DNA of 21,083 bases. Origin: Patescibacteria group bacterium. Lineage in GTDB: Bacteria > Patescibacteriota > Minisyncoccia > Phycocordibacterales > GWA1-40-21. Location: positions 1 to 21,083 of the forward strand of contig JAGXAA010000007.1 in NCBI GenBank assembly GCA_018971765.1, in the 5' to 3' direction. The translations under genes and the position numbers were made by a program. Within the stretch, counting starts at the first letter, position 1, and each line of letters begins with the position of its first letter. This document shows positions 7,850 to 13,565 of this stretch, in pieces. The notes beneath the pieces were generated by a model that saw nothing but the letters and a program-made list of their open reading frames with translations, had not been told where the DNA came from and searched no databases.

Positions 7850-8373
7850 AACTTTTTCAATCAACGCGCAAAATGTCATTTTATAAAAACCTAAAACCCA
7901 CCACCTATCACCTAAAACCTAACCGCGGTTTCACCATGATGGAATTTGTCATCACCTTGTCTATTTTGGCGGTTTTAGCGGCGATAATATTCACATCAAT
8001 GAGCTCTTTCAGAAACAGCAAGGCTCTTCAAGTGGTTGACGAGGAGGCGCTTTCTCTCTTGGACGAAGCCAGAGGCGATACTCTTTCAGCTAAAGACGGC
8101 TACGCCTACGGCATTCATTTTGAATCTTCAAAAATTGTTCTTTTCCGCGGAACGGTTTATTCAAGCTCCGATTCAAGCAATAAAACAGTCGATGTCGACG
8201 GCGCGGTCGAGATTTACGGAATATCGCTCGCGGGAGGAGGACAAGATGTTTTGTTTCAGCCGCTCACGGCAAAGACAAGCCAAAACGGGACAGTGATGAT
8301 TCGCCTGAAATCCGATGTTTCAAAAACAAAAACCATTCTAATAGAATCAAGCGGCGTCGCGAGCTCTAACTAA
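7846..8373 (+). CDS. GspH/FimT-like type IV prepilin or pseudopilin
   Basis: 175 aa, starting on an ATGA overlap with pilC. The prepilin peptidase site is NRG|FTMMEF with Glu at +5 (E33), followed by a hydrophobic helix VITLSILAVLAAIIFTSM, which is the class III signal of type IV pilins. The body (residues 50-175) is beta-rich, fits a GspH/FimT minor pseudopilin and has no cysteines. The 28-residue leader is long, and its last part (KNLKPTTYHLKPN) is encoded by five consecutive 7-nt repeats of consensus ACCTAAM. An internal in-frame ATG at 7873 would give a shorter leader. It is probably a minor subunit of the pilus built by PilB and PilC. Confidence 0.82.
   Translation: MKLFQSTRKMSFYKNLKPTTYHLKPNRGFTMMEFVITLSILAVLAAIIFTSMSSFRNSKALQVVDEEALSLLDEARGDTLSAKDGYAYGIHFESSKIVLFRGTVYSSSDSSNKTVDVDGAVEIYGISLAGGGQDVLFQPLTAKTSQNGTVMIRLKSDVSKTKTILIESSGVASSN
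7889..7923 (+). repeat. Five tandem heptamers inside the prepilin leader
   Basis: Five adjacent 7-nt units: ACCTAAA, ACCCACC, ACCTATC, ACCTAAA, ACCTAAC. Units 1 and 4 are identical, so the peptide repeats LKP with a 7-residue period. The tract lies just 5' of the codons for the cleavage site. Gain or loss of one unit would shift the reading frame. Confidence 0.75.
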
Positions 8374-8422
8374 AAATGTTGAACGCTCGATGCCCGACGC
8401 GGCGTCTAATGTTTTTAAAATC

Positions 8423-8451
8423 TTGCCAACAAGGAATTTTGCGGATAAACT
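8423..8451 (+). promoter_or_regulatory. Promoter of the trigger factor gene
   Basis: TTGCCA (8423-8428), 17 bp, TAAACT (8446-8451). The predicted start near 8458 lies 2 nt before the first ATG, so the mRNA should be leaderless. Confidence 0.6.
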
Positions 8452-8459
8452 GAAAAATT

Positions 8460-9509
8460 ATGATGAAAACAAACGGACAAAAAATATATCAAACGAAAAG
8501 CGTCAATAAACTTGAAAATTCCGAGATTGAAATTGAAGGAGAAATCAAGAGCGAACATTTGAAAATTCACAGGGACAAAGCGCTCGCGGAAATAAAGAAA
8601 GACGCGGAGCTTCCCGGCTTTAGAAAAGGCAATGTTCCGGAATCAGTGCTTATCGGCAAAGTTGGCGAATTGTCAGTGCTTGAAGAAGGGGCTCGTTTAG
8701 CCATAGAGGACGCGCTTCCCCATTTGCTTTCCGAGCACGAATATGAATACATCGGCGCCCCGGAAATCACCATCACTAAAATCGCTCACAATGAACCGCT
8801 CGGCTTCAAGGTGAAGATTGCCATAATGCCCGAGGTAAAATTAGCTGATTACAAGAAAATCGCGAAAGAAAAAAATTCAAAAGAGATGCCGAAAGAGGAA
8901 GTTAGCGACAAAGAAGTCGAAGAAGCGATCAGTCAAATTCTAAAAAGCGTTGCTCACAATCATAATCGCGACAAGGAAGAAAATACTCCCGCGCCGGCAC
9001 TGAATGACGAACTTGTCAAAAAGCTCGGCGACTTTAAAGATGTGGCGGATTTCAAAATAAAACTTAAAGTCATTGTGGCGAAAAATAAAGAAGACAAGGC
9101 GAGGGAAAAGAAAAGGATTGAAATCGTTGAAAAAATAATTTCTGAATCAAAAATGACTCTGCCTAAAATTCTGATTGAGAACGAGCTTAACAAAATGGAA
9201 GCTCAATTCAAAGACGACATTGAAAGAATGGGCATGAAAGTTGAGGAATATCTGAGACATCTGAAGAAAAGTTTTGAAGATATGAAGAAAGAGTGGAGGC
9301 CTGACGCGGAAAAGAGGGCGAAACTTCAAATTGTCCTAAATCGCATCGCCGTATTGGAAAAGATTAAAGCCGATAAAAATGAGGTTGAAAAAGAAGCCGC
9401 TCATCTGCTTGAGCATCACAAAGACGCAAATCCGGCAAAAGCGAAAGAATATATAGAGATGGTAATAACCAATCAAAAAGTCTTTGAATTTTTGGAGAAT
9501 TTGAAATAA
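8460..9509 (+). CDS. tig: Trigger factor-like chaperone without PPIase domain
   Basis: 349 aa from the first of two adjacent ATGs (8460, 8463). The ribosome-binding N-domain is clear: the LPGFRKGNVPESVL signature at about residues 51-64 matches the GFRxGxxP motif that contacts the ribosome at the tunnel exit. Residues about 150-349 form the charged, helical SurA-like C-terminal domain. The FKBP-type peptidyl-prolyl isomerase domain that normally sits between them (full-length proteins are about 430 aa) is absent; the sequence passes from the N-domain through a Lys/Glu-rich linker (about 130-180). It should still act as a co-translational holdase. It is convergent with glmS, with only 2 bp between the stop codons. 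Confidence 0.85.
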   Translation: MMKTNGQKIYQTKSVNKLENSEIEIEGEIKSEHLKIHRDKALAEIKKDAELPGFRKGNVPESVLIGKVGELSVLEEGARLAIEDALPHLLSEHEYEYIGAPEITITKIAHNEPLGFKVKIAIMPEVKLADYKKIAKEKNSKEMPKEEVSDKEVEEAISQILKSVAHNHNRDKEENTPAPALNDELVKKLGDFKDVADFKIKLKVIVAKNKEDKAREKKRIEIVEKIISESKMTLPKILIENELNKMEAQFKDDIERMGMKVEEYLRHLKKSFEDMKKEWRPDAEKRAKLQIVLNRIAVLEKIKADKNEVEKEAAHLLEHHKDANPAKAKEYIEMVITNQKVFEFLENLK

Positions 9510-9666
9510 ATCTATTCCACCGTCACTGACTTGGCGAGATTTCTCGGCTTGTCCACATTGTGTCCGCGATGGACGCCGGCATAGTAGGCGAATAGTTGAA
9601 GCGGGACAACCGTAAGCAAGGGCTCAAGCGGTTCAATGGTTTTTGGAACATAAATGACATCATCAG

Positions 9667-10530
9667 CTAATGACGCGATTTTTTATCGCCTTCCATCGCG
9701 ATTGCGAGTATCGAACCTTTTCTCGCTTTTATTTCTTCAAGATTGGAATAGATTTTTTCTGAAATGCCGTTTTGAGGCACTATCGCCATCGTCGGGAAAT
9801 CGGGACATATCATCGCGAGCGGTCCGTGTTTCATTTCGCCGGCGCCGTACCCTTCGGCGTGAATGTAAGAAACTTCTTTCAGCTTTAAAGCTCCTTCAAG
9901 CGCAGTCGGATAATTATAACGGCGGCCGATAAAAAGAAAATTGGCGCAATCTTTATATTTTAGAGCCAGCTTTTCTATCGCGGAAGATTGAAACAAAATT
10001 TTTTTAATTTTTTCGGGAATTTTTCCCAGCTCTTTCAATAAGTTTCCGGTTAGCGAATCATTATTTTTAGAAAAATATATAGCCATAAGGACAAGAACGG
10101 TTATCTGAGACAGAAACGCTTTCGTTGACGCCACGCCGATTTCAGGACCGGCGTGATTATAAACTCCGGCATCAGTTTCTCTGGCAATTGTTGAGCCGAC
10201 AGTATTGACAATCCCCAGCGTAAGCAGGCCTTTCTCTTTTGCTTTGCGGAGCGCGGCGAGCGTGTCGGCTGTTTCTCCAGATTGGGAGATCGCCAAGACC
10301 GCGACGCCTTCCTCAAAAGGTTCGTCGCGATACCTGAATTCGGAGGAAAAATGAACTTCAGTCGGCAGTCTGGCAATTTCTTCAAAAAGATATTCCCCCA
10401 CAAGACCGGCATGATAAGATGTCCCGCAAGCCAAAATAATCATTCTTTTTATTTTTTGAAGCTTGTCTGAAATTTGTTCCAATCCGCCCAAAATTACATT
10501 ATTTTCTTTAGTGATAATTCTTCCTCGCAA
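9667..10530 (-). CDS. glmS: glmS fragment: two SIS (isomerase) domains, lacking its last ~50 residues
   Basis: Open frame from LRGRIITKEN to GDKKSRH. Both sugar-isomerase (SIS) domains are recognisable, but there is no proper start codon: the first codon is an internal TTG (Leu of LRGR). The family C-terminus from ASLADDVIYVPK to VTVE follows in another frame (9512 to about 9680). Confidence 0.7.
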   Translation of the reverse strand: MRGRIITKENNVILGGLEQISDKLQKIKRMIILACGTSYHAGLVGEYLFEEIARLPTEVHFSSEFRYRDEPFEEGVAVLAISQSGETADTLAALRKAKEKGLLTLGIVNTVGSTIARETDAGVYNHAGPEIGVASTKAFLSQITVLVLMAIYFSKNNDSLTGNLLKELGKIPEKIKKILFQSSAIEKLALKYKDCANFLFIGRRYNYPTALEGALKLKEVSYIHAEGYGAGEMKHGPLAMICPDFPTMAIVPQNGISEKIYSNLEEIKARKGSILAIAMEGDKKSRH

Positions 10531-11339
10531 AGCGGGGAACGCACGACTTCAGGCCCTTCAAAAATTTCCTTGAGCATAAAGTGCGGGAAGTCGCCTTTTT
10601 GCGCCTGCTCCAGATTCCATTCCAAGCGGACAATCTCAATCGGAGTCGGTTGTTTTTCCAGATTAGTAATATTGATTTTATCCCCAGTGATTTCCGCGAG
10701 CTCGCCATCTTTGAGATAAATGAAGTCCCGCGTCTTGCCGATGATGGCGGACGGGTCTGAAGCTAAAAAATTCTCCCCGTTCCCGACTCCGACAACAAGA
10801 GGACTAGATAACTTCGCGGCATACAATATTTCGGGGTTATTCGCATCAATAATAGCAAGAGCGTACGCGCCTTTTATCATTTTAAGAGTATCAAAAAGTG
10901 CCATCTTGAAATCCTTGCCCTCTTTTAAAAAACTTTCTATGAGATGCGCGACTGATTCCGTATCAGTCGCGGATTTAAAAATATGTCCTCTGTCTGAAAG
11001 GTAACTTTTCAATTCTTTATAATTCTCAATAATGCCGTTATGGACAAGAAATACGCGCCTTGGACAATCACTATGAGGATGAGCGTTTGCTTCGCTCGGA
11101 GCTCCATGCGTCGCCCAGCGTGTGTGAGCTATTCCTAAATTTCCTTTAAAGTCAGCTCCGTCACCCACAGCCTTCTCCAATACTTCAACTTGCCCGACAG
11201 TTTTCTTTTCATTGATTTCATTTTTTGAAAATACGGCAACTCCCGCGGAATCATATCCGCGGTATTCAAGCGCTTTTAGTCCGCCCATTAAAATCGGCAA
11301 CGCTTCTTCTTTTCCTATATAGCCGACTATTCCGCACAT
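10494..11339 (-). CDS. glmS: glmS fragment: glutaminase (class II amidotransferase) domain
   Basis: 281 codons from the true glmS ATG. The frame leaves the family at VVRSPLCEEE..., just after the conserved LKEIFEGPEVVR, and stops 13 codons later. As it stands the fragment would be a free glutaminase domain with Cys2 and the substrate motifs but no isomerase. Confidence 0.75.
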   Translation of the reverse strand: MCGIVGYIGKEEALPILMGGLKALEYRGYDSAGVAVFSKNEINEKKTVGQVEVLEKAVGDGADFKGNLGIAHTRWATHGAPSEANAHPHSDCPRRVFLVHNGIIENYKELKSYLSDRGHIFKSATDTESVAHLIESFLKEGKDFKMALFDTLKMIKGAYALAIIDANNPEILYAAKLSSPLVVGVGNGENFLASDPSAIIGKTRDFIYLKDGELAEITGDKINITNLEKQPTPIEIVRLEWNLEQAQKGDFPHFMLKEIFEGPEVVRSPLCEEELSLKKIM

Positions 11340-11348
11340 ATATGTCGA

Positions 11349-11377
11349 ATACTATCAATAATAATGCCCTTATTCAA
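11349..11377 (-). promoter_or_regulatory. Promoter of glmS
   Basis: Minus strand TTGAAT (11372-11377), 17 bp, TAGTAT (11349-11354). The predicted start is at about 11342 and the ATG at 11339, so the leader is about 3 nt. The -35 is identical to that of rsmE. Confidence 0.6.
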
Positions 11378-11399
11378 TAATAATTAATTTGCTAAAATC

Positions 11400-11428
11400 T
11401 TGTATAGATTGCTTATATGGTGTATAAA
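11400..11428 (+). promoter_or_regulatory. Possible promoter of the 101-aa gene
   Basis: TTGTAT (11400-11405), 17 bp, TATAAA (11423-11428), giving a start near 11435 and a leader of about 55 nt. An alternative is TTGCTA (11389-11394) with TTATAT (11413-11418) at 18 bp. Confidence 0.4.
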
Positions 11429-11460
11429 TGTAAACAGAAAGATTTTTGTAATCTATACAA
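11400..11460. repeat. 11-bp inverted repeat around the promoter of the 101-aa gene
   Basis: TTGTATAGATT (11400-11410) and its exact reverse complement AATCTATACAA (11450-11460) are 39 bp apart. The left arm overlaps the predicted -35 and the right arm lies just past the predicted start site. The pair could be a looping operator, or an mRNA stem if transcription starts earlier. Confidence 0.55.
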
Positions 11461-11478
11461 TTAAATTCAATTTAGAAA

Positions 11479-11484
11479 AGGAGG
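11479..11484 (+). promoter_or_regulatory. Shine-Dalgarno site of the 101-aa gene
   Basis: AGGAGG followed by a 6-nt spacer to the ATG at 11491. It is a consensus site, unlike the leaderless starts of neighbouring genes. Confidence 0.85.
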
Positions 11485-11490
11485 GGAAAA

Positions 11491-11796
11491 ATGCACGAAA
11501 AGGATAAACAGAAAATAAGGAAAGATGTTGAAAGAAGTTTTATAGAAAGAGTGGGAAGCGCAATATCAGAAAAAATAACATATTGCATTAAATCAGGATT
11601 TTCTGAAGATGATGCTCACCATACGGTTATTCAGGTCGTGAAAAATCTGCCAAATTATTTAAATTATTTTTTGTCACTAAAGGCAGTACTGGCAAATGAA
11701 GATATTTACAGTGATGAATTAATTCCTGCAGGTAAAATATCTGTAGGAAAAACATTTCCGGAATGGCCGCCAGAAGATGTCAGTGATTCAGATTAA
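11491..11796 (+). CDS. Small soluble protein of unknown function (101 aa)
   Basis: I do not recognise this protein. Residues 1-70 look alpha-helical and charged (MHEKDKQKIRKDVERSF, then an amphipathic stretch around DDAHHTVIQVVKNLPNYL). The C-terminal third is proline- and acid-rich and ends EWPPEDVSDSD. There is no signal peptide or transmembrane segment, and one Cys. It stands alone between divergent glmS and rpiB, with its own promoter region bracketed by an 11-bp inverted repeat and a consensus Shine-Dalgarno site. This leader type is shared only with the M19-like and 45-aa genes. The neighbourhood gives no functional clue. Confidence 0.72.
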   Translation: MHEKDKQKIRKDVERSFIERVGSAISEKITYCIKSGFSEDDAHHTVIQVVKNLPNYLNYFLSLKAVLANEDIYSDELIPAGKISVGKTFPEWPPEDVSDSD

Positions 11797-11825
11797 TTTT
11801 TCCAAAAAAATTGATTGTTGTTAAT

Positions 11826-11905
11826 AGCGCGTATTGATCTTTTGGTGTGTTTATTGCCATGCGGCAACAACACCCCGCACTAAAATTTCCGATACGCGCT
11901 TTTGT
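11826..11905. repeat. Nested inverted repeats before rpiB (terminator or structured RNA)
   Basis: AGCGCGTAT (11826-11834) pairs perfectly with ATACGCGCT (11892-11900), which is followed by TTTTG and a further T run. Inside lies a second hairpin: GTGTT/AACAC (11847-11851/11869-11873) stacked on TTGCC/GGCAA (11854-11858/11863-11867) with loop ATGC. It could end the 101-aa transcript, be a small RNA, or be the remains of a mobile element. No gene fits in this gap. Confidence 0.5.
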
Positions 11906-11922
11906 TTTTACGCCAAAAAAGC

Positions 11923-11928
11923 TAAAAT
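11923..11928 (+). promoter_or_regulatory. -10 element of rpiB
   Basis: TAAAAT ends 8 nt before the ATG at 11937, so the predicted transcript begins about 2 nt before the start codon. The -35 is weak. This supports 11937 over upstream in-frame starts. Confidence 0.45.
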
Positions 11929-11936
11929 ATCCCAAT

Positions 11937-12374
11937 ATGATTTATTTGGGCGCCGACCATCGCGGTTATAATTTAAAAGAAAATATTAAAAAATATTTGA
12001 CCGAAAGCGGGCAAAGTTTTGAAGATATGGGGAATTTCAAATATGACCCGAATGACGATTACACCGACTTCGCCAAATTGGTGGCTGAAAAAGTTTCGCA
12101 AAATACGAAAGCAGGCAAAGGAATTTTAATCTGCGGCTCCGGAGTCGGCGTGGACATCACCGCCAATAAATTTCACGGAGTCCGATCCGCCCTTGCCGAT
12201 GATATCGCTACGGCAAAACAATCCCGCGAACACGACGACACGAATGTCTTGTCCCTCCCCGCCGATGAAATTGATTTCGCCCTCGCCCAAAAAATCGTCT
12301 CCGTTTGGCTCTCTACCCCCTTCTCCAACGGAGAAAAATATAAAAGAAGGATTGATAAGATGGAGCAAATTTAA
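11937..12374 (+). CDS. rpiB: Ribose-5-phosphate isomerase B
   Basis: 145 aa, the normal RpiB size, from the ATG at 11937. It opens MIYLGADHRGYNLKENIKKYL as in the family. ILICGSGVGVDITANK (about residues 62-77) carries the catalytic Cys and anion hole, and REHDDTNVLSLPAD the substrate-binding segment. RpiB interconverts ribulose-5-phosphate and ribose-5-phosphate, linking the pentose pathway to nucleotide synthesis. The open frame extends 30 codons upstream, but that part lies in a hairpin region and is not RpiB-like. It ends shortly before the 45-aa gene unit, which has its own promoter. Confidence 0.93.
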   Translation: MIYLGADHRGYNLKENIKKYLTESGQSFEDMGNFKYDPNDDYTDFAKLVAEKVSQNTKAGKGILICGSGVGVDITANKFHGVRSALADDIATAKQSREHDDTNVLSLPADEIDFALAQKIVSVWLSTPFSNGEKYKRRIDKMEQI

Positions 12375-12431
12375 CAATTTTGGAATTGGCTAATGCAACC
12401 ATTGATCTTTTTGCAAAAATATGAAAAAAAT

Positions 12432-12460
12432 TTGTGAAATATCGAGTCGTAAAGTATAAT
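12432..12460 (+). promoter_or_regulatory. Promoter of the 45-aa gene
   Basis: TTGTGA (12432-12437), 17 bp, TATAAT (12455-12460). Transcription would start near 12467, which rules out the in-frame ATG at 12434 and leaves a leader of about 50 nt. Confidence 0.7.
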
Positions 12461-12517
12461 TTCTTTTTAGAAAGCACTTATTTATTTCTTACAATTCTCT
12501 TTGAGAAAGGGGTTGAT

Positions 12518-12655
12518 ATGCGCGCTAATAAAAAGATTGAGCAAAATAAAAAGAAGGGGGATTCAGAAAAAAAAGAAGAAAACCCAACACCAAAAGAAAA
12601 AAGAAAAACGGAAAGAAAAATAGATCTTATAGGCCCGCCTTTTTTTTATGAATAA
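12518..12655 (+). CDS. Lys/Glu-rich 45-aa protein of unknown function
   Basis: The start at 12518 is chosen because AAAGGGG lies 7 nt upstream and because the promoter overlaps the longer in-frame start at 12434. Residues 2-35 are almost all charged or polar (RANKKIEQNKKKGDSEKKEE, then a second KRKTERK block) and probably disordered. The C-terminus is different: IDLIGPPFFYE. I recognise no family. It is a complete small transcription unit: consensus promoter, Shine-Dalgarno site, one short gene and a strong terminator 22 nt after the stop. It could bind nucleic acid or ribosomes through its basic part, but that is speculation. Confidence 0.62.
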   Translation: MRANKKIEQNKKKGDSEKKEENPTPKEKRKTERKIDLIGPPFFYE

Positions 12656-12676
12656 ATTATTAGAGGAGGCAATAAG

Positions 12677-12709
12677 GGCGCGCTTAAAGAAGCGCGCCTG
12701 ATATTTTTT
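12677..12709 (+). terminator. Rho-independent terminator after the 45-aa gene
   Basis: GGCGCGCTT (12677-12685), loop AAAG, AAGCGCGCC (12690-12698), then a T-rich tail (12700-12709). On the minus strand the stem is followed by only a few T, but it may also stop rsmE, which ends at 12726. Confidence 0.88.
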
Positions 12710-12725
12710 ACATCCATTTGCGGAT

Positions 12726-13418
12726 TTACAATAAAAACAATGAAGAAACCGCGACTGCAGCGGTTTCGGCTCTAAAAATTTGCGAACCTAGAGATAGAAT
12801 TTTTACTTCCCTTTCTTTGAAAATTTCCAATTCCCTGTCGCCCCAACCACCTTCGGGACCGATAAAAATACCGATGACTTTTTCTTTTTCAAAATTGCTT
12901 CTTTCAAATTTGTCGCCCATGGGATGAAAAGCGATGGATGGAAAGTTATTATTCAGCGACTCCTCAAGATCGGTCAACTCGCCCAAAATAGGCATTCTTC
13001 CCCTTCCCGACTGCTCGCTCGCCTCTTTAATGATTTTTCTTCCCCTCTCAAAATTGATATTTTTCTTTTCGCTTCTCTCGGAGACAATCGGATGGAAATA
13101 AGAAACGCCAAGCTCCGTTCCTTTTTCCAGCACCCATTCAAATTTGTCTTTTTTTATTATTGACTGAAAAAGATGAATTTCTTTTTTCGGAACATTCTCA
13201 TTTTTAATTTTCTCAACGACTTTCAGAACGCCTTTATTTTTATCCAATAAGACAATATCCGAAACATAATCAAATCCCAATCCGTCAAAAAGTATTACCC
13301 TGTCGCCCACTTTAAAGCGAAAAACCTTCCCCCATTGGCGAATTAAGTCATTATCGATGATTGTTACCTCTCCGCTTTCCGATATTTCTCGTTCCATGAA
13401 AAATCTATGAAGTCTCAT
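12726..13418 (-). CDS. rsmE: 16S rRNA (uracil1498-N3)-methyltransferase RsmE
   Basis: 230 aa, typical of the family. The N-terminal PUA-like part (MRLHRFFMERE, WGKVFRFKVGDRVILFDG) precedes a SPOUT knot with SIIKKDKFEWVLEKGTELGV, SERSEKK, EASEQSGRGRMP, IGPEGGWGDRE and LGSQIFRAETAAVAV, which are the SAM-binding trefoil motifs of RsmE. The enzyme methylates N3 of U1498 in helix 44 of 16S rRNA. Promoter TTGAAT-17-CATAAT places the transcription start on or within 1 nt of the ATG, a clear leaderless case. The gene is divergent from clpP. Confidence 0.93.
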   Translation of the reverse strand: MRLHRFFMEREISESGEVTIIDNDLIRQWGKVFRFKVGDRVILFDGLGFDYVSDIVLLDKNKGVLKVVEKIKNENVPKKEIHLFQSIIKKDKFEWVLEKGTELGVSYFHPIVSERSEKKNINFERGRKIIKEASEQSGRGRMPILGELTDLEESLNNNFPSIAFHPMGDKFERSNFEKEKVIGIFIGPEGGWGDRELEIFKEREVKILSLGSQIFRAETAAVAVSSLFLL

Positions 13419-13424
13419 AAAACA

Positions 13425-13453
13425 ATTATGAATGATGTTTGTCGTTTATTCAA
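13425..13453 (-). promoter_or_regulatory. Promoter of rsmE
   Basis: Minus strand TTGAAT (13448-13453), 17 bp, CATAAT (13425-13430). Only 6 nt separate the hexamer from the ATG at 13418, which predicts a leaderless mRNA. Confidence 0.72.
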
Positions 13454-13516
13454 GAATAAAAAAAAGACTTGAAGAGTAATATCTTCTTTTTCCTTTGGGG
13501 AAAATACAATTAAAGA

Positions 13517-13534
13517 ATTGTCAAATTTGACAAT
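13517..13534. promoter_or_regulatory. 18-bp perfect palindrome over the clpP -35
   Basis: ATTGTCAAATTTGACAAT is fully self-complementary and contains the clpP -35 TTGACA in its right half, an ideal position for a dimeric repressor. It does not match CIRCE or the CtsR direct repeat, so the regulator would be something else. Confidence 0.6.
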
Positions 13535-13555
13535 ATGATTAGACGCAAATATAAT
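13527..13555 (+). promoter_or_regulatory. Consensus promoter of clpP
   Basis: TTGACA (13527-13532), exactly 17 bp, TATAAT (13550-13555): a full consensus match. The -10 overlaps the upstream ATG at 13554, and the predicted start near 13562 lies 4 nt before the ATG at 13566. Confidence 0.85.
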
Positions 13556-13565
13556 GCCAGACATT

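Larger units (their letters stand above)
9512..11339 (-). pseudogene. glmS: glmS (glutamine-fructose-6-phosphate aminotransferase) with two frameshifts
   Basis: Together, three reading frames encode a full-length GlmS. The glutaminase domain begins MCGIVGYIG with nucleophile Cys2 and has HTRWATHG and HNGIIENY. The isomerase part has ACGTSYHAG, SQSGETADT, ASTKAF and HAEGYGAGEMKHGP. The C-terminus DKPRNLAKSVTVE ends at a TAG at 9512. GlmS makes glucosamine-6-phosphate for cell-wall precursors. The frame breaks at the four C (minus strand) at 10534-10537 and again at the six A (minus strand) at 9679-9684. Adding one base at each site restores 609 codons plus stop, the E. coli GlmS length. All active-site motifs are intact, so recent inactivation, homopolymer sequencing error or slippage-based expression are all possible. 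Promoter TTGAAT-17-TAGTAT lies 9 nt upstream. Confidence 0.88.

Noticed and set aside
9679..9684. Programmed -1 ribosomal frameshift in glmS
   Set aside because: The six A are in the wrong phase for a canonical X XXY YYZ slippery heptamer and the second break has no slippery site, so I treat them as lesions or errors, leaving slippage only as an alternative.
11847..11936. Longer N-terminus for RpiB
   Set aside because: The 30 extra residues fall in a hairpin and -10 region and precede the exact family N-terminus MIYLGADHRG.
12434..12517. Longer N-terminus for the 45-aa gene
   Set aside because: The extra 28 codons overlap a TTGTGA-17-TATAAT promoter, and a Shine-Dalgarno site marks the ATG at 12518.
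12662..12668. Shine-Dalgarno-like GAGGAGG after the 45-aa gene
   Set aside because: No start codon or open frame follows before the terminator hairpin.
13496..13524. Divergent promoter using the minus-strand TTGACA inside the clpP palindrome
   Set aside because: At 17 bp the -10 position reads TCCCCA, and rsmE has a better promoter (TTGAAT-17-CATAAT) closer to its start.
13554..13556. Upstream ATG as the clpP start
   Set aside because: It overlaps the TATAAT of a consensus promoter, so it would not be in the transcript, and the added residues have no counterpart in mature ClpP.
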